Below, in pieces: positions 16,472 to 23,226 of a DNA stretch of 27,237 nt. Origin of the DNA: an uncultured Oscillospiraceae bacterium. Its GTDB lineage: Bacteria > Bacillota > Clostridia > Oscillospirales > Ruminococcaceae. Made by a program: the position numbers and the translations under genes. The stretch spans positions 1 to 27,237 of the forward strand of contig UQMF01000029.1 in assembly GCA_900542145.1 (NCBI GenBank). The letters run 5' to 3'. The notes beneath the pieces are model-generated. The model saw only the letters and a list, made by a program, of their open reading frames with translations. It was not told where the DNA came from and ran no database searches. The first letter of the stretch is position 1. Every line of letters starts with the position of its first letter.

Positions 16472-16927
16472 ATGAACACTAAGACCATAGCAGAAAACCG
16501 CATAGTAAGGCACGAATATTTCATCATCGAGAGCATAGAGGCAGGCATAGAGCTTTTCGGTACCGAGGTGAAATCCATCAGAAACGGCGGCGTGAACCTC
16601 AAGGACTCCTGGATATCCATCGAGAACGGCGAGGCATTTATCCGCAACATGCACATTTCTCCCTACGAGAAGGGCAACATCTTCAACAAGGACCCCTATC
16701 GCACCCGTAAGCTCCTCATGCACAAGAAGGAGATACTGCGGCTGTTCGGGCAGGTCAAGCAGGGCGGATACACGCTTATTCCTGTTTCGATGTACTTCAA
16801 GGACTCCAGGGTCAAGGTGCAGGTGGGACTGTGCAAGGGCAAGAAGCTCCACGACAAGCGCGACGACATGGCGAAGCGCGACGCCGGACGGGAGATAGAA
16901 CGTGCCATGAAGGAGCGGAACAGGTAA
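16472..16927 (+). CDS. smpB: SsrA-binding protein SmpB
   Basis: A 151-residue SmpB, which binds tmRNA and brings it to stalled ribosomes for trans-translation. The motifs are standard: ENRIVRHEYFI, GIELFGTEVKSIRNGGVNLKDSW, then FIRNMHISPYEKGN, and the basic tail KLHDKRDDMAKRDAGREIERA. Length is normal. The ribosome site GGAGG precedes the ATG. The gene starts only 26 bases after the dockerin-protein stop, with no terminator or promoter visible between, so it may be read partly from the upstream gene. I found no tmRNA gene (ssrA) in the window. Confidence 0.96.
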   Translation: MNTKTIAENRIVRHEYFIIESIEAGIELFGTEVKSIRNGGVNLKDSWISIENGEAFIRNMHISPYEKGNIFNKDPYRTRKLLMHKKEILRLFGQVKQGGYTLIPVSMYFKDSRVKVQVGLCKGKKLHDKRDDMAKRDAGREIERAMKERNR

Positions 16928-16934
16928 GTAGGTC

Positions 16935-16987
16935 AATTCGGAATGCGTAATGCGTAATTCGGAATTGATGTGTCGGCTTCGCCGACA
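16935..16987. repeat. Intergenic palindromic repeat after smpB
   Basis: Bases 16935-16966 form an imperfect palindrome built from AATTCGGAATGCG and CGTAATTCGGAATT units. A perfect hairpin follows at once: TGTCGGC (16971-16977), TTC, GCCGACA (16981-16987). Short AATTCGGAAT-type repeats ending in such a hairpin look like dispersed intergenic repeats of Ruminococcus-like genomes; no second copy is in this window. Confidence 0.5.
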
Positions 16988-17002
16988 TTATTTCAAGACA
17001 GT

Positions 17003-17038
17003 AAATGGGCTGCAAGATTCTTTTGCAGCCCATTTTTC
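17003..17038 (+). terminator. Terminator of smpB
   Basis: A 13-bp perfect stem (17003-17015 with 17023-17035, AAATGGGCTGCAA/TTGCAGCCCATTT) and a 7-nt loop, ending in a short T-run. Confidence 0.88.
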
Positions 17039-17107
17039 CTTATGGCTCAGGGATTCAGAATTATATCCCCCTTCCGCGACTTTCGGGATATTTTGCCGTC
17101 TGATAAT

Positions 17108-17692
17108 ATGAAGCGCTTCAAACCGGAGGTGATACTGATAAAAGACGAAGAAACGATAACGCTGCTGAATCAGCGTGACGAGCGTGGGATAACAGCGCTG
17201 CGCGAGAGTTACGGCAGGCTGCTGAAAAGCCTTGCGTACGGAATACTTCGCAGCGAGCAGGACGCGGAGGAGTGCGAGAGCGAAGCCCTGCTGCGCGCCT
17301 GGAACAGCATTCCACCGGAGCGTCCGCGGTCGCTCTGCGCGTGGCTCTGCAGGGTGACAAGGCGGTTGGCGCTGGACCGCTGGGACTACAACCGGGCGGC
17401 GAAACGCAGCGCGGAAGTCCTGCCGATGGACGAGCTTGCAGACTTTATCGGCGGCAACTCCGACGCCGCTGACCGGCTCAGCGAAAAGGAGCTGACGCGC
17501 CTGCTGAACGAATTCCTGTCGAAGCAGGACCGCACGACCCGGATCATATTCCTGCGGCGGTACTGGTTCGGGGATACGTCCGCAGAGATCGCGGAAAGGC
17601 TCGGCGCCGGCGAAAGCATGGTGAAATCCAGAATATCGCGAACACTGAAAAGGCTGAAGGAGTTTCTCAGGAAGGAGGGCTACGACCTTTGA
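17108..17692 (+). CDS. ECF-type sigma factor paired with an M23-domain membrane protein
   Basis: A sigma-70 family protein of about 185-194 residues. Region 2 reads YGRLLKSLAYGILRSEQDAE, then ALLRAWNSIPPERP, and region 4 contains FLRRYWFGDTSAEIAERLGA, then SMVKSRISRTLKRLKEFL. This is the Clostridia ECF group whose genes are followed by a membrane anti-sigma factor. The start is uncertain. The ATG at 17108 has no ribosome site. GGAGGTGAT at 17125-17133 is an excellent one and points to a CTG start at 17135, which also fits homologue N-termini better. TAATAT overlapping that ATG could even be the -10. The stop overlaps the start of the next gene, so the two are coupled. Confidence 0.88.
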   Translation: MKRFKPEVILIKDEETITLLNQRDERGITALRESYGRLLKSLAYGILRSEQDAEECESEALLRAWNSIPPERPRSLCAWLCRVTRRLALDRWDYNRAAKRSAEVLPMDELADFIGGNSDAADRLSEKELTRLLNEFLSKQDRTTRIIFLRRYWFGDTSAEIAERLGAGESMVKSRISRTLKRLKEFLRKEGYDL

Positions 17693-19221
17693 AAGAAAAA
17701 CTGAACAACGCGCTGAATGATATCGACCAGCGCTATATAGAGGAAGCCGCCCGGGCAGGGCAGTCCCGGAGCCGCGCTCCCAGAATAATTGCGGCTTCGC
17801 TGGGGACGGCGGCAGCAGCCGCGGCGGTGATCGCCGTCTGCGTGCTGGCGTGGAGGAATCCGGACCCCGGGGTAAATCTGGTGCAGCCGCCGGATTCTGC
17901 GGCGGACACGCTCACCCGGGAGGATATCCTGCCCACCGCGGACGGCACCGCGAATCCGGCGTCGGCTGCCGTGACTACGGAAGAAGCGGCTTCGTCAGAA
18001 AACCAGAATATCATTCTGGGGAGCAGCGAGGAATCCGCCCTGGAGATAGAGGCTATATGCCGCGAGGGGAGCGCATACGACGCCGCCCGGGCGCAGGAGC
18101 TTATCCGCAGCAGCGTATTGCCGCTCCCGGAGGAAAGCATGATCGTCACCAGAGAAAACGGCTACGACAAGTGGACCGGCGACGTCCACTACGGTGTTGA
18201 TCTCTCGGACGGCGAGCCTGCGGAGGTATACGCATACCAGTCGGGTACTGTGCTCCGTGCCGCGGACAACGGCTGGAACGGCGGATTGGGCAGATACATC
18301 GTTATTGACCACGGATCCGGGCTTGTCACAGTATACGCGCACCTTGGCGAGGTGAATGTCGCCAGCGGTCAGCAGGTGGAGCGCGGCGCAGTGATAGGCG
18401 AATCCGGCTCAACGGGTTACGGCAGCGGAGTCCGTCTGCATTTCGAGATACGCGAGAACGGTATCATAAGCACGGCTATGGGCAGCTTCACCGGGCATAC
18501 TCATCAGCACCGGTGGGTGAAGGAGGGCACGAAGGTCTATTCCTCCATCGCTGGGGAAGTGTGGCTTGCTGGCGAAGTCCCGGATATGGGGAAGATCGTG
18601 GTTATCCACGGCGAGGACGACAGGCTGGTCATGTACAGCCATTGCAGCGAGGTCGTGGCTTCCCCCGGCGACGAGATAAGCGCCGGCGACCGCGTGGCGA
18701 TAGCCGGAAAGCCCGAGGGCTCGGGAATGACGGTGATCGCCGAGGAGGATATCAGCCGGGACATGCTGAGTTTCTACAGCTCCCAGGCGGCGGACGAGCA
18801 GTTCCAGCATTCGGACGTGGACTTCACCTGGCCGGTAGGCGGCGAGGGCGGCGGAGTGATATCCGAGCTGATGTACGGCTACGGCGGCGACTACGCTCAC
18901 AAGGGCATAGACGTGAAGGCTCCGGAGGGAACCTGGGTGTACGCGGCGGAATCCGGCACTGTGATCAAGGCTGAATTCTACAGCGGATATGGCAAATGCG
19001 TCATGATCGACCATGGGAACGGATTTGTCACCTTGTACGGGCACCTTGACGAGGTGGACGTCGCCGAGGGGCAGGAGGTGACCGCAGGCGAACTGCTGGG
19101 AACCATCGGCACCACCGGGGAGACCACCTATCCCAAGCTGCATTTTGAGATACGGAAGGACGGCGAGAACGTCAACCCGGTATCCTATCTGCCTTGGCAC
19201 AAGGTGGAGATCACTGATTAA
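17689..19221 (+). CDS. Anti-sigma-like membrane protein with three M23 (LytM) domains
   Basis: A 510-residue protein starting with TTG (17689), overlapping the sigma stop as TTGA, with GGAAGGAGGG upstream. Residues 1-31 (MKEKLNNALNDIDQRYIEEA) resemble the cytoplasmic sigma-binding end of Clostridia anti-sigma factors; a membrane helix spans 32-55; the rest is extracellular. Two clear M23/LytM domains follow (about 160-258 and 395-495), with a degenerate third between (about 275-355). Domain 1 has HxGxD (His167, Asp171), YAH (His218) and His251, but Arg249 replaces the first His of HxH. The last domain has His404, Asp408, His452 and His485, with Lys483 at that position. By LytM knowledge the zinc ligands are kept but one catalytic His is lost, so they may be binding rather than cutting domains. 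Confidence 0.88.
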   Translation: MKEKLNNALNDIDQRYIEEAARAGQSRSRAPRIIAASLGTAAAAAAVIAVCVLAWRNPDPGVNLVQPPDSAADTLTREDILPTADGTANPASAAVTTEEAASSENQNIILGSSEESALEIEAICREGSAYDAARAQELIRSSVLPLPEESMIVTRENGYDKWTGDVHYGVDLSDGEPAEVYAYQSGTVLRAADNGWNGGLGRYIVIDHGSGLVTVYAHLGEVNVASGQQVERGAVIGESGSTGYGSGVRLHFEIRENGIISTAMGSFTGHTHQHRWVKEGTKVYSSIAGEVWLAGEVPDMGKIVVIHGEDDRLVMYSHCSEVVASPGDEISAGDRVAIAGKPEGSGMTVIAEEDISRDMLSFYSSQAADEQFQHSDVDFTWPVGGEGGGVISELMYGYGGDYAHKGIDVKAPEGTWVYAAESGTVIKAEFYSGYGKCVMIDHGNGFVTLYGHLDEVDVAEGQEVTAGELLGTIGTTGETTYPKLHFEIRKDGENVNPVSYLPWHKVEITD

Positions 19222-19232
19222 ATAAACAGAGA

Positions 19233-19263
19233 ACAGGGCGGAGAATCTCTCCGCCATGTTTTT
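19233..19263 (+). terminator. Terminator of the sigma/M23 operon
   Basis: GGCGGAGA (19237-19244) pairs with TCTCCGCC (19248-19255) around a 3-nt loop, extended by ACA/TGT outside, then TTTTT. Confidence 0.9.
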
Positions 19264-19299
19264 GCGTCCGGACTTCCGCAATATTTGAAAATATATTTA

Positions 19300-19328
19300 T
19301 TGCACTTTTTCCGACAATGTGTTATAAT
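19300..19328 (+). promoter_or_regulatory. Sigma-A promoter for the flavin reductase/ung genes
   Basis: The -35 is TTGCAC (19300-19305) and the -10 is TATAAT (19323-19328), with a 17-bp spacer, 41 nt before the ATG. Confidence 0.75.
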
Positions 19329-19369
19329 ATATTCGAATATGATTTTTCTGCAAGCGAAAGGAGATAATT

Positions 19370-19981
19370 ATGGAAAAAGTACAGTGGAAGCCGGGAACGC
19401 TCCTGGCGCCGGTGCCGGCAGTCCTGGTGTCCTGCGGAACCATGGAGAAGCCCACCGCCCTCACCATCGCATGGACAGGTATAATCTGTTCCGACCCGGC
19501 AAAGACATACATTTCGGTAAGACCGGAGCGCAATTCCTATAACATCATCAAGGAGAGCGGCGAGTTCGTCATAAACATGATGCCCTCCACGCTGGTGCGT
19601 TCGCTGGATTACTGCGGCATAAAATCCGGAAAGAACGAGGATAAGCTCGCAAAGATGAAGCTCTATCCCCAGGAGAGCAACACCGTTTCCGCGCCGCAGA
19701 TCGCCCAGGCGCCCATTTCCATCGAGTGTAAGGTGACCGAGGTGCTCCCCCAGGGAAGCCATGATATGTTCATCGCGGAGATAACCTCCGTCAATATCGA
19801 CAAAAACCTTATCGACGAGAAGGGCAAACTCCACATGGAGAAGGCAGGGCTAATGACCTACGCCCACGGGACCTACTACGCTCTCGGCAAGAAGATAGGC
19901 TCCTTCGGGTTCTCTGTTAAGCCCAAGCGCACCAAGAATTCCGGGAAGAAGCCGAACAAGGGTAAGAGTAAGAAGAAATGA
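19370..19981 (+). CDS. Flavin reductase-like (FMN-binding split barrel) protein
   Basis: A 203-residue protein of the flavin reductase-like domain family. LLAPVPAVLVSCG, ALTIAWTGIICSDPAKTYISV and FVINMMPSTLVRSLDYCGIKSG follow the split-barrel FMN-binding pattern. Such proteins use or bind FMN/FAD with NAD(P)H; the actual substrate cannot be told here. The last 20 residues are very lysine-rich (KPKRTKNSGKKPNKGKSKKK), an unusual tail that may bind nucleic acid or simply be disordered. The ribosome site is AAAGGAGA. It overlaps ung by four bases (ATGA), so the two are translationally coupled. Confidence 0.87.
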   Translation: MEKVQWKPGTLLAPVPAVLVSCGTMEKPTALTIAWTGIICSDPAKTYISVRPERNSYNIIKESGEFVINMMPSTLVRSLDYCGIKSGKNEDKLAKMKLYPQESNTVSAPQIAQAPISIECKVTEVLPQGSHDMFIAEITSVNIDKNLIDEKGKLHMEKAGLMTYAHGTYYALGKKIGSFGFSVKPKRTKNSGKKPNKGKSKKK

Positions 19982-20646
19982 TGCATATAGGCAACGAGTG
20001 GGACGCACTCCTGGCGGACGAGATACGAAAGGATTACTACCTTCAGCTGCGTGAATTCCTCAAGCAGGAGTATTCCACATACAGGATCTATCCGCCGATG
20101 GAGGATATTTTCAACGCGCTCCGGCATACTTCCTACAGCGACGTGCGCGCGGTGATTCTCGGGCAGGATCCCTACCATGGCGCCGGGCAGGCGCACGGAA
20201 TGTGCTTTTCCGTCCGGAAGGGCACGCCGCCACCGCCCTCCCTCCAGAACATATTCAAGGAGATCAGGGCGGAGCTGGGCTATGACCCACCCTCCCACGG
20301 GGAGCTGACGGCATGGGCTGACAGCGGAGTGCTGCTTCTCAACACCGTGCTCACGGTGCGCGAGGGACAGGCGAACAGCCATCGGGGAAAGGGCTGGGAG
20401 AAGTTCACCGACCGTATAATCCAGCTGCTGAACGAACGCCAGCAGCCGATAGTATTCCTGCTGTGGGGCGGAAATGCGCGCTCCAAGGCGGGACTTATCA
20501 CGAATCCGAATCACCTTGTGCTGCAGTGCGCGCACCCCAGCCCCCTTTCCGCCTATAACGGATTCTTCGGCTGTGGGCATTTCGTTAAGGCAAATGAATT
20601 TCTGGTGCAGCACGGAATGCAGCCCATCAACTGGAAGCTTGACTGA
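19978..20646 (+). CDS. ung: Uracil-DNA glycosylase, family 1
   Basis: A 222-residue family-1 uracil-DNA glycosylase, which removes uracil from DNA to start base-excision repair. The water-activating motif GQDPYHG is at residues 62-68 (Asp64), VLLLNTVLTV in the middle, and the DNA-intercalation motif HPSPLS at 186-191 (His186). Length is standard. Two ATG codons stand in tandem (19978 and 19981); the first makes the 4-bp overlap with the flavin reductase-like gene. A Nudix gene follows 14 bases downstream, and the genes from 19370 to 21585 look like one operon. Confidence 0.96.
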   Translation: MMHIGNEWDALLADEIRKDYYLQLREFLKQEYSTYRIYPPMEDIFNALRHTSYSDVRAVILGQDPYHGAGQAHGMCFSVRKGTPPPPSLQNIFKEIRAELGYDPPSHGELTAWADSGVLLLNTVLTVREGQANSHRGKGWEKFTDRIIQLLNERQQPIVFLLWGGNARSKAGLITNPNHLVLQCAHPSPLSAYNGFFGCGHFVKANEFLVQHGMQPINWKLD

Positions 20647-20660
20647 AACGGAGGTACGCG

Positions 20661-21230
20661 ATGTATTCCGACGATGAGCTTTTTGACGTACTGACCGCTG
20701 CCGGCGAGCCGACAGAGCGGAAGAAGCGCCGCGGAGATATCCACAGGGACGGCGACTGGCATGCCAGCGTGCATATCTGGGTGGCGCGGCGCAGGCTTGG
20801 CGGCATGGAATTCCTGCTGCAAAAGCGCGCCGAGGACAAGGACAGCTTCCCGGGGTGCTGGGACGCCGCCACCACCGGGCATATCGACGCCGGTGAGGAC
20901 CCTATTTCCGCCGCGATAAGGGAACTTGGAGAGGAGATAGGAGTAAAGGCGCGCCCGTCGGAGCTTGTCCTGCTATGCCGCAGAAAGGTCAGCGAGGACA
21001 ATGTATTTCACGGGAAGCGGTTCCTGAACAATGAGATAAAGTGGGTATTCCTTTTCAAGGGGAATCTGTCGGAAACGACGTTCCGCTACGAGAAGGAGGA
21101 AATCTCCGGCGTGGACTGGCACAGTGCCACCGATATAAAATACGCCCTGGAGCACAACGACCCGAGATACTGCATTGACCTGCGTGAATTCCGCGAGGTC
21201 GTGCGCTGCGCAGATGATATTCTGCCATAA
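20661..21230 (+). CDS. Nudix hydrolase
   Basis: A 189-residue Nudix protein. The Nudix box GX5EX7REUXEEXGU is complete at residues 73-95 (G73, E79, R87-E88-L89, E91-E92, G94-V95). These enzymes cleave nucleoside-diphosphate-linked or related pyrophosphates with Mg2+. The N-terminal part (RGDIHRDGDWHASVHIWV, then LLQKRAEDKDSFPGCWD) is like the isopentenyl-diphosphate isomerase-like/YfcD branch, so the substrate is open; sanitation of damaged nucleotides would suit the neighbour ung but is only an inference. The ribosome site is GGAGG seven bases before the ATG. Confidence 0.92.
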   Translation: MYSDDELFDVLTAAGEPTERKKRRGDIHRDGDWHASVHIWVARRRLGGMEFLLQKRAEDKDSFPGCWDAATTGHIDAGEDPISAAIRELGEEIGVKARPSELVLLCRRKVSEDNVFHGKRFLNNEIKWVFLFKGNLSETTFRYEKEEISGVDWHSATDIKYALEHNDPRYCIDLREFREVVRCADDILP

Positions 21231-21243
21231 GAAAGGAGCAGCA

Positions 21244-21585
21244 ATGCCATTCATAAACACTAAGTATTCCCAGGATATTACTCCGGCACAGGAGGAGCAG
21301 ATCAAATCCGCGCTGGGCGAGGCTGTCAAGATCATCGGCAAGACCGAAAGCTGGCTGATGGTGGGATTCGAGCCGAACACCAGTCTGTATTTCCGGGGAG
21401 AGAAGCCGGAAAAGACCGCTTTCGTGGAGGTGAGTCTATACGGCACGGCGAATCCTGCGGACTGCGACAGAATGACTGCGGAGATATGCCGTATTTACGG
21501 CGAGGTACTGGGCGTGCCTGCGGTCAATATGTACGTCAAGTATTCCCCGACAGATCAGTGGGGCTGGAACGGCGGTAATTTCTGA
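21244..21585 (+). CDS. MIF-like tautomerase
   Basis: A 113-residue protein of the phenylpyruvate tautomerase/macrophage migration inhibitory factor family. It begins MPFI, so removal of Met exposes the catalytic N-terminal proline. Lys33 in GKTESWLMV corresponds to Lys32 of mature MIF, and the end (NMYVKYSPTDQWGWNGGNF) aligns with the MIF C-terminus (YINYYDMNAANVGWNNSTF). Members are trimers that tautomerise phenylpyruvate; the physiological role in bacteria is unclear. The frame is open to 21175, but the ATG at 21244 has AAAGGAG upstream and fits the family start. It is probably the last gene of the ung-Nudix operon. Confidence 0.9.
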   Translation: MPFINTKYSQDITPAQEEQIKSALGEAVKIIGKTESWLMVGFEPNTSLYFRGEKPEKTAFVEVSLYGTANPADCDRMTAEICRIYGEVLGVPAVNMYVKYSPTDQWGWNGGNF

Positions 21586-21605
21586 AACAGGACTGTCAGA
21601 TACGC

Positions 21606-21636
21606 AAAAAAAAGGGGCGGTCAGTAATGACCGCCC
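21606..21636. terminator. Bidirectional terminator between MIF-like and terminase genes
   Basis: GGGCGGTCA (21615-21623) pairs with TGACCGCCC (21628-21636) around a 4-nt loop. On the minus strand it ends in CCCCTTTTTTTT (21606-21614 region), an excellent terminator for the terminase gene; on the plus strand the T-run is weak. Confidence 0.85.
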
Positions 21637-21664
21637 ATATTGTTCCCACCTGCGTGACCGTCCG

Positions 21665-22897
21665 TCAGTATCTGAACAGTTCGCGCTCGAACCTTTCCAG
21701 GGAGTATTCGAACGCGTCCAGGCTGTCGATGTTAGTGGAGCCGTCGTCCAGGCGGATATCCTTATGAATGCTGGATTCGTCCCAGACGGCGGATTTCAGC
21801 GCGTCGATGAGGTGGGGACATTCCGTGCTGACGTGGAGCCTGCCCGAGGATATCAGGCGGTTCACCATGGTTATGCGCGTGCTCACCTGCTTCTTCATGG
21901 CGTTCCGGACTTCCAGGCTGACGGCGCTGCGGAAGCTCTTTATCAGCAGCTGCTCCGCCGAGTCGCAGCACGCCATCTCCAGGGTGGGGAAGCGCCCCCG
22001 TTCGGAGGAGATGTAATCCGCAAACGCCGTTATCAGGCTCTCCGCGGAAGCATTTCGCCGGTCGTAGTGCTCCGACAGCACATACACGTTCCGGAATCCG
22101 GCGTCGTAGCCGGTGTGCACGAACGCGCTCGCGCTCTTGTTTCCGCCGTAGTCCACCCCCACCACCGATGTGACGAGCGGCGCAGCGGAAAGCCGTGTTC
22201 GGAGTTCCTCCGGGCTTATCAGGCACTTTTCGGAGAAATCCTCGTATATTCTGCCCTCGGCGGCGACCCAGTTGCCGAGTATGAACCGGTCGTAGTACAC
22301 CCCGGTGTATTCCGTGCGCAGGGAGCGGACGTATTCCGCCGGCAGGTACGGATTGTCCTCCAGCGTGAATTTAAGGTCCAGCAGGTCCAGCGCCGGGTTG
22401 TCGAGGTAGTTCCGCTTCAGCCAGTGCCCGGGATTATCCGGGTTTGTGGTGGCGAGGAGCTTCGCTCCGCTGACGGAAAGCCGCGACAGCAGCATCGCGA
22501 AGAATTCCTCCGGGAAGAGGGAAAGCTCGTCGCAGTAGGCGCCGTTCAGCGTCATGCCGCGTATCTTGCTTTCCGCCTGGGCGTTGGCGGCTCCCTCAAG
22601 GTAGACGCGCCTGCCGAACAGCCGCGCTTCCTTTTTGCTCAGGCTGTAGGCGAAGCAATCCCCGAACAGTCCGCACATCGGCTCCAGGACGTTACGGCGG
22701 AGGGTCGTCAGGGTCTTTCCTGCCATGAGGTAGGCTCCCTCCTTCGGGGAGGAAGCCACCCAGAATCCCCACATTACTGCGGATATCCAGGTCTTGCCGC
22801 TGCGGACGCTGCCCTCCAGAATGTTGATGCGGCGCAGTCCGCCGCGCCGCACCAGTCCGAGCGCCTGTTCCTGCATGGGGGAGAATAATCCGCTCAC
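21665..22897 (-). CDS. Phage-type terminase large subunit, stand-alone
   Basis: A 410-residue PBSX-type terminase large subunit. The ATPase half has Walker A GSVRSGKT (29-36), Walker B ending Asp123-Glu124 (NGAYCDELSLF) and the coupling motif TTNP (150-153). The RNase H-like nuclease half has Asp249 (VVGVDYGGNK), Asp312 (CCDSAEQ) and Asp394 (DSLDAFEYS). Nothing is truncated, so both packaging activities could be intact. The start is GTG (22897) with GGAGGAGG upstream, overlapping the stop of a small gene by four bases (GTGA). No portal, capsid, protease, integrase or lysis gene is present in the window; neighbours are housekeeping genes and base composition matches them. It may be a domesticated phage gene or the last trace of a prophage. 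Confidence 0.92.
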   Translation of the reverse strand: MSGLFSPMQEQALGLVRRGGLRRINILEGSVRSGKTWISAVMWGFWVASSPKEGAYLMAGKTLTTLRRNVLEPMCGLFGDCFAYSLSKKEARLFGRRVYLEGAANAQAESKIRGMTLNGAYCDELSLFPEEFFAMLLSRLSVSGAKLLATTNPDNPGHWLKRNYLDNPALDLLDLKFTLEDNPYLPAEYVRSLRTEYTGVYYDRFILGNWVAAEGRIYEDFSEKCLISPEELRTRLSAAPLVTSVVGVDYGGNKSASAFVHTGYDAGFRNVYVLSEHYDRRNASAESLITAFADYISSERGRFPTLEMACCDSAEQLLIKSFRSAVSLEVRNAMKKQVSTRITMVNRLISSGRLHVSTECPHLIDALKSAVWDESSIHKDIRLDDGSTNIDSLDAFEYSLERFERELFRY

Positions 22898-23142
22898 GGC
22901 TCCTCCTCCCCGATTCCGGAGTAGGCGGAGATCATCGCAGCCAGCTGTGTTCCGCTGTCCGGGGAGTTCTCCTCCAGCATTTCGAATACCAGGCGGAATA
23001 CCTTGGCGAGCTTCTCAAGGTCCTTTTCTGCCAGGGCGGATATCAGCTGCTCGTCCGTCAGCTTTCGGGTGAACATCTTCCCGAATTTCATGAATGCGGC
23101 GTTGTTCTTTTCAAAGAACTGCGCCGGAGTCTGTTTTGTCAT
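22894..23142 (-). CDS. Small protein coupled to the terminase gene, unknown function
   Basis: An 82-residue, mostly helical protein (PAQFFEKNNAAFMKFGKMF, then KLTDEQLISALAEKDLEKLAK). It sits where a small terminase subunit would be, directly upstream of the large subunit and overlapping it by four bases (GTGA). I see no clear helix-turn-helix as in PBSX-type small terminases, so calling it TerS is only a guess from position. The start ATG at 23142 has AGAAGG seven bases upstream; the frame continues to 23232 but that extension is unsupported and overlaps the divergent DUF2461 start. The acidic C-terminus ends IGEEEP. Confidence 0.75.
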   Translation of the reverse strand: MTKQTPAQFFEKNNAAFMKFGKMFTRKLTDEQLISALAEKDLEKLAKVFRLVFEMLEENSPDSGTQLAAMISAYSGIGEEEP

Positions 23143-23159
23143 GTTATTACCTTCTTTCC

Positions 23160-23174
23160 GCAGGACTGTCCTGC
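23160..23174. promoter_or_regulatory. Perfect palindrome in the divergent gap before DUF2461 gene
   Basis: GCAGGAC (23160-23166), T, GTCCTGC (23168-23174) is a perfect 7-bp inverted repeat in the 84-base gap between the small terminase-linked gene and the DUF2461 gene. It could be an operator for a dimeric regulator or a leader hairpin just upstream of the small gene's ribosome site. Confidence 0.35.
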
Positions 23175-23226
23175 AAGGTAATAATAAGACAGAATCTACT
23201 GCAATACACTGCATAAGGAGCATAAA

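Noticed and set aside
16928..17107. tmRNA gene next to smpB
   Set aside because: No tRNA-Ala-like acceptor or tag reading frame is seen; the gap holds only a repeat, a terminator and the next gene's upstream region.
21764..22888. 374-codon plus-strand open frame
   Set aside because: It is antisense to the terminase gene and has no family resemblance.
21665..23142. Complete prophage
   Set aside because: Only the terminase gene is phage-like; flanking genes are cellular and no integrase, capsid or lysis genes are present.
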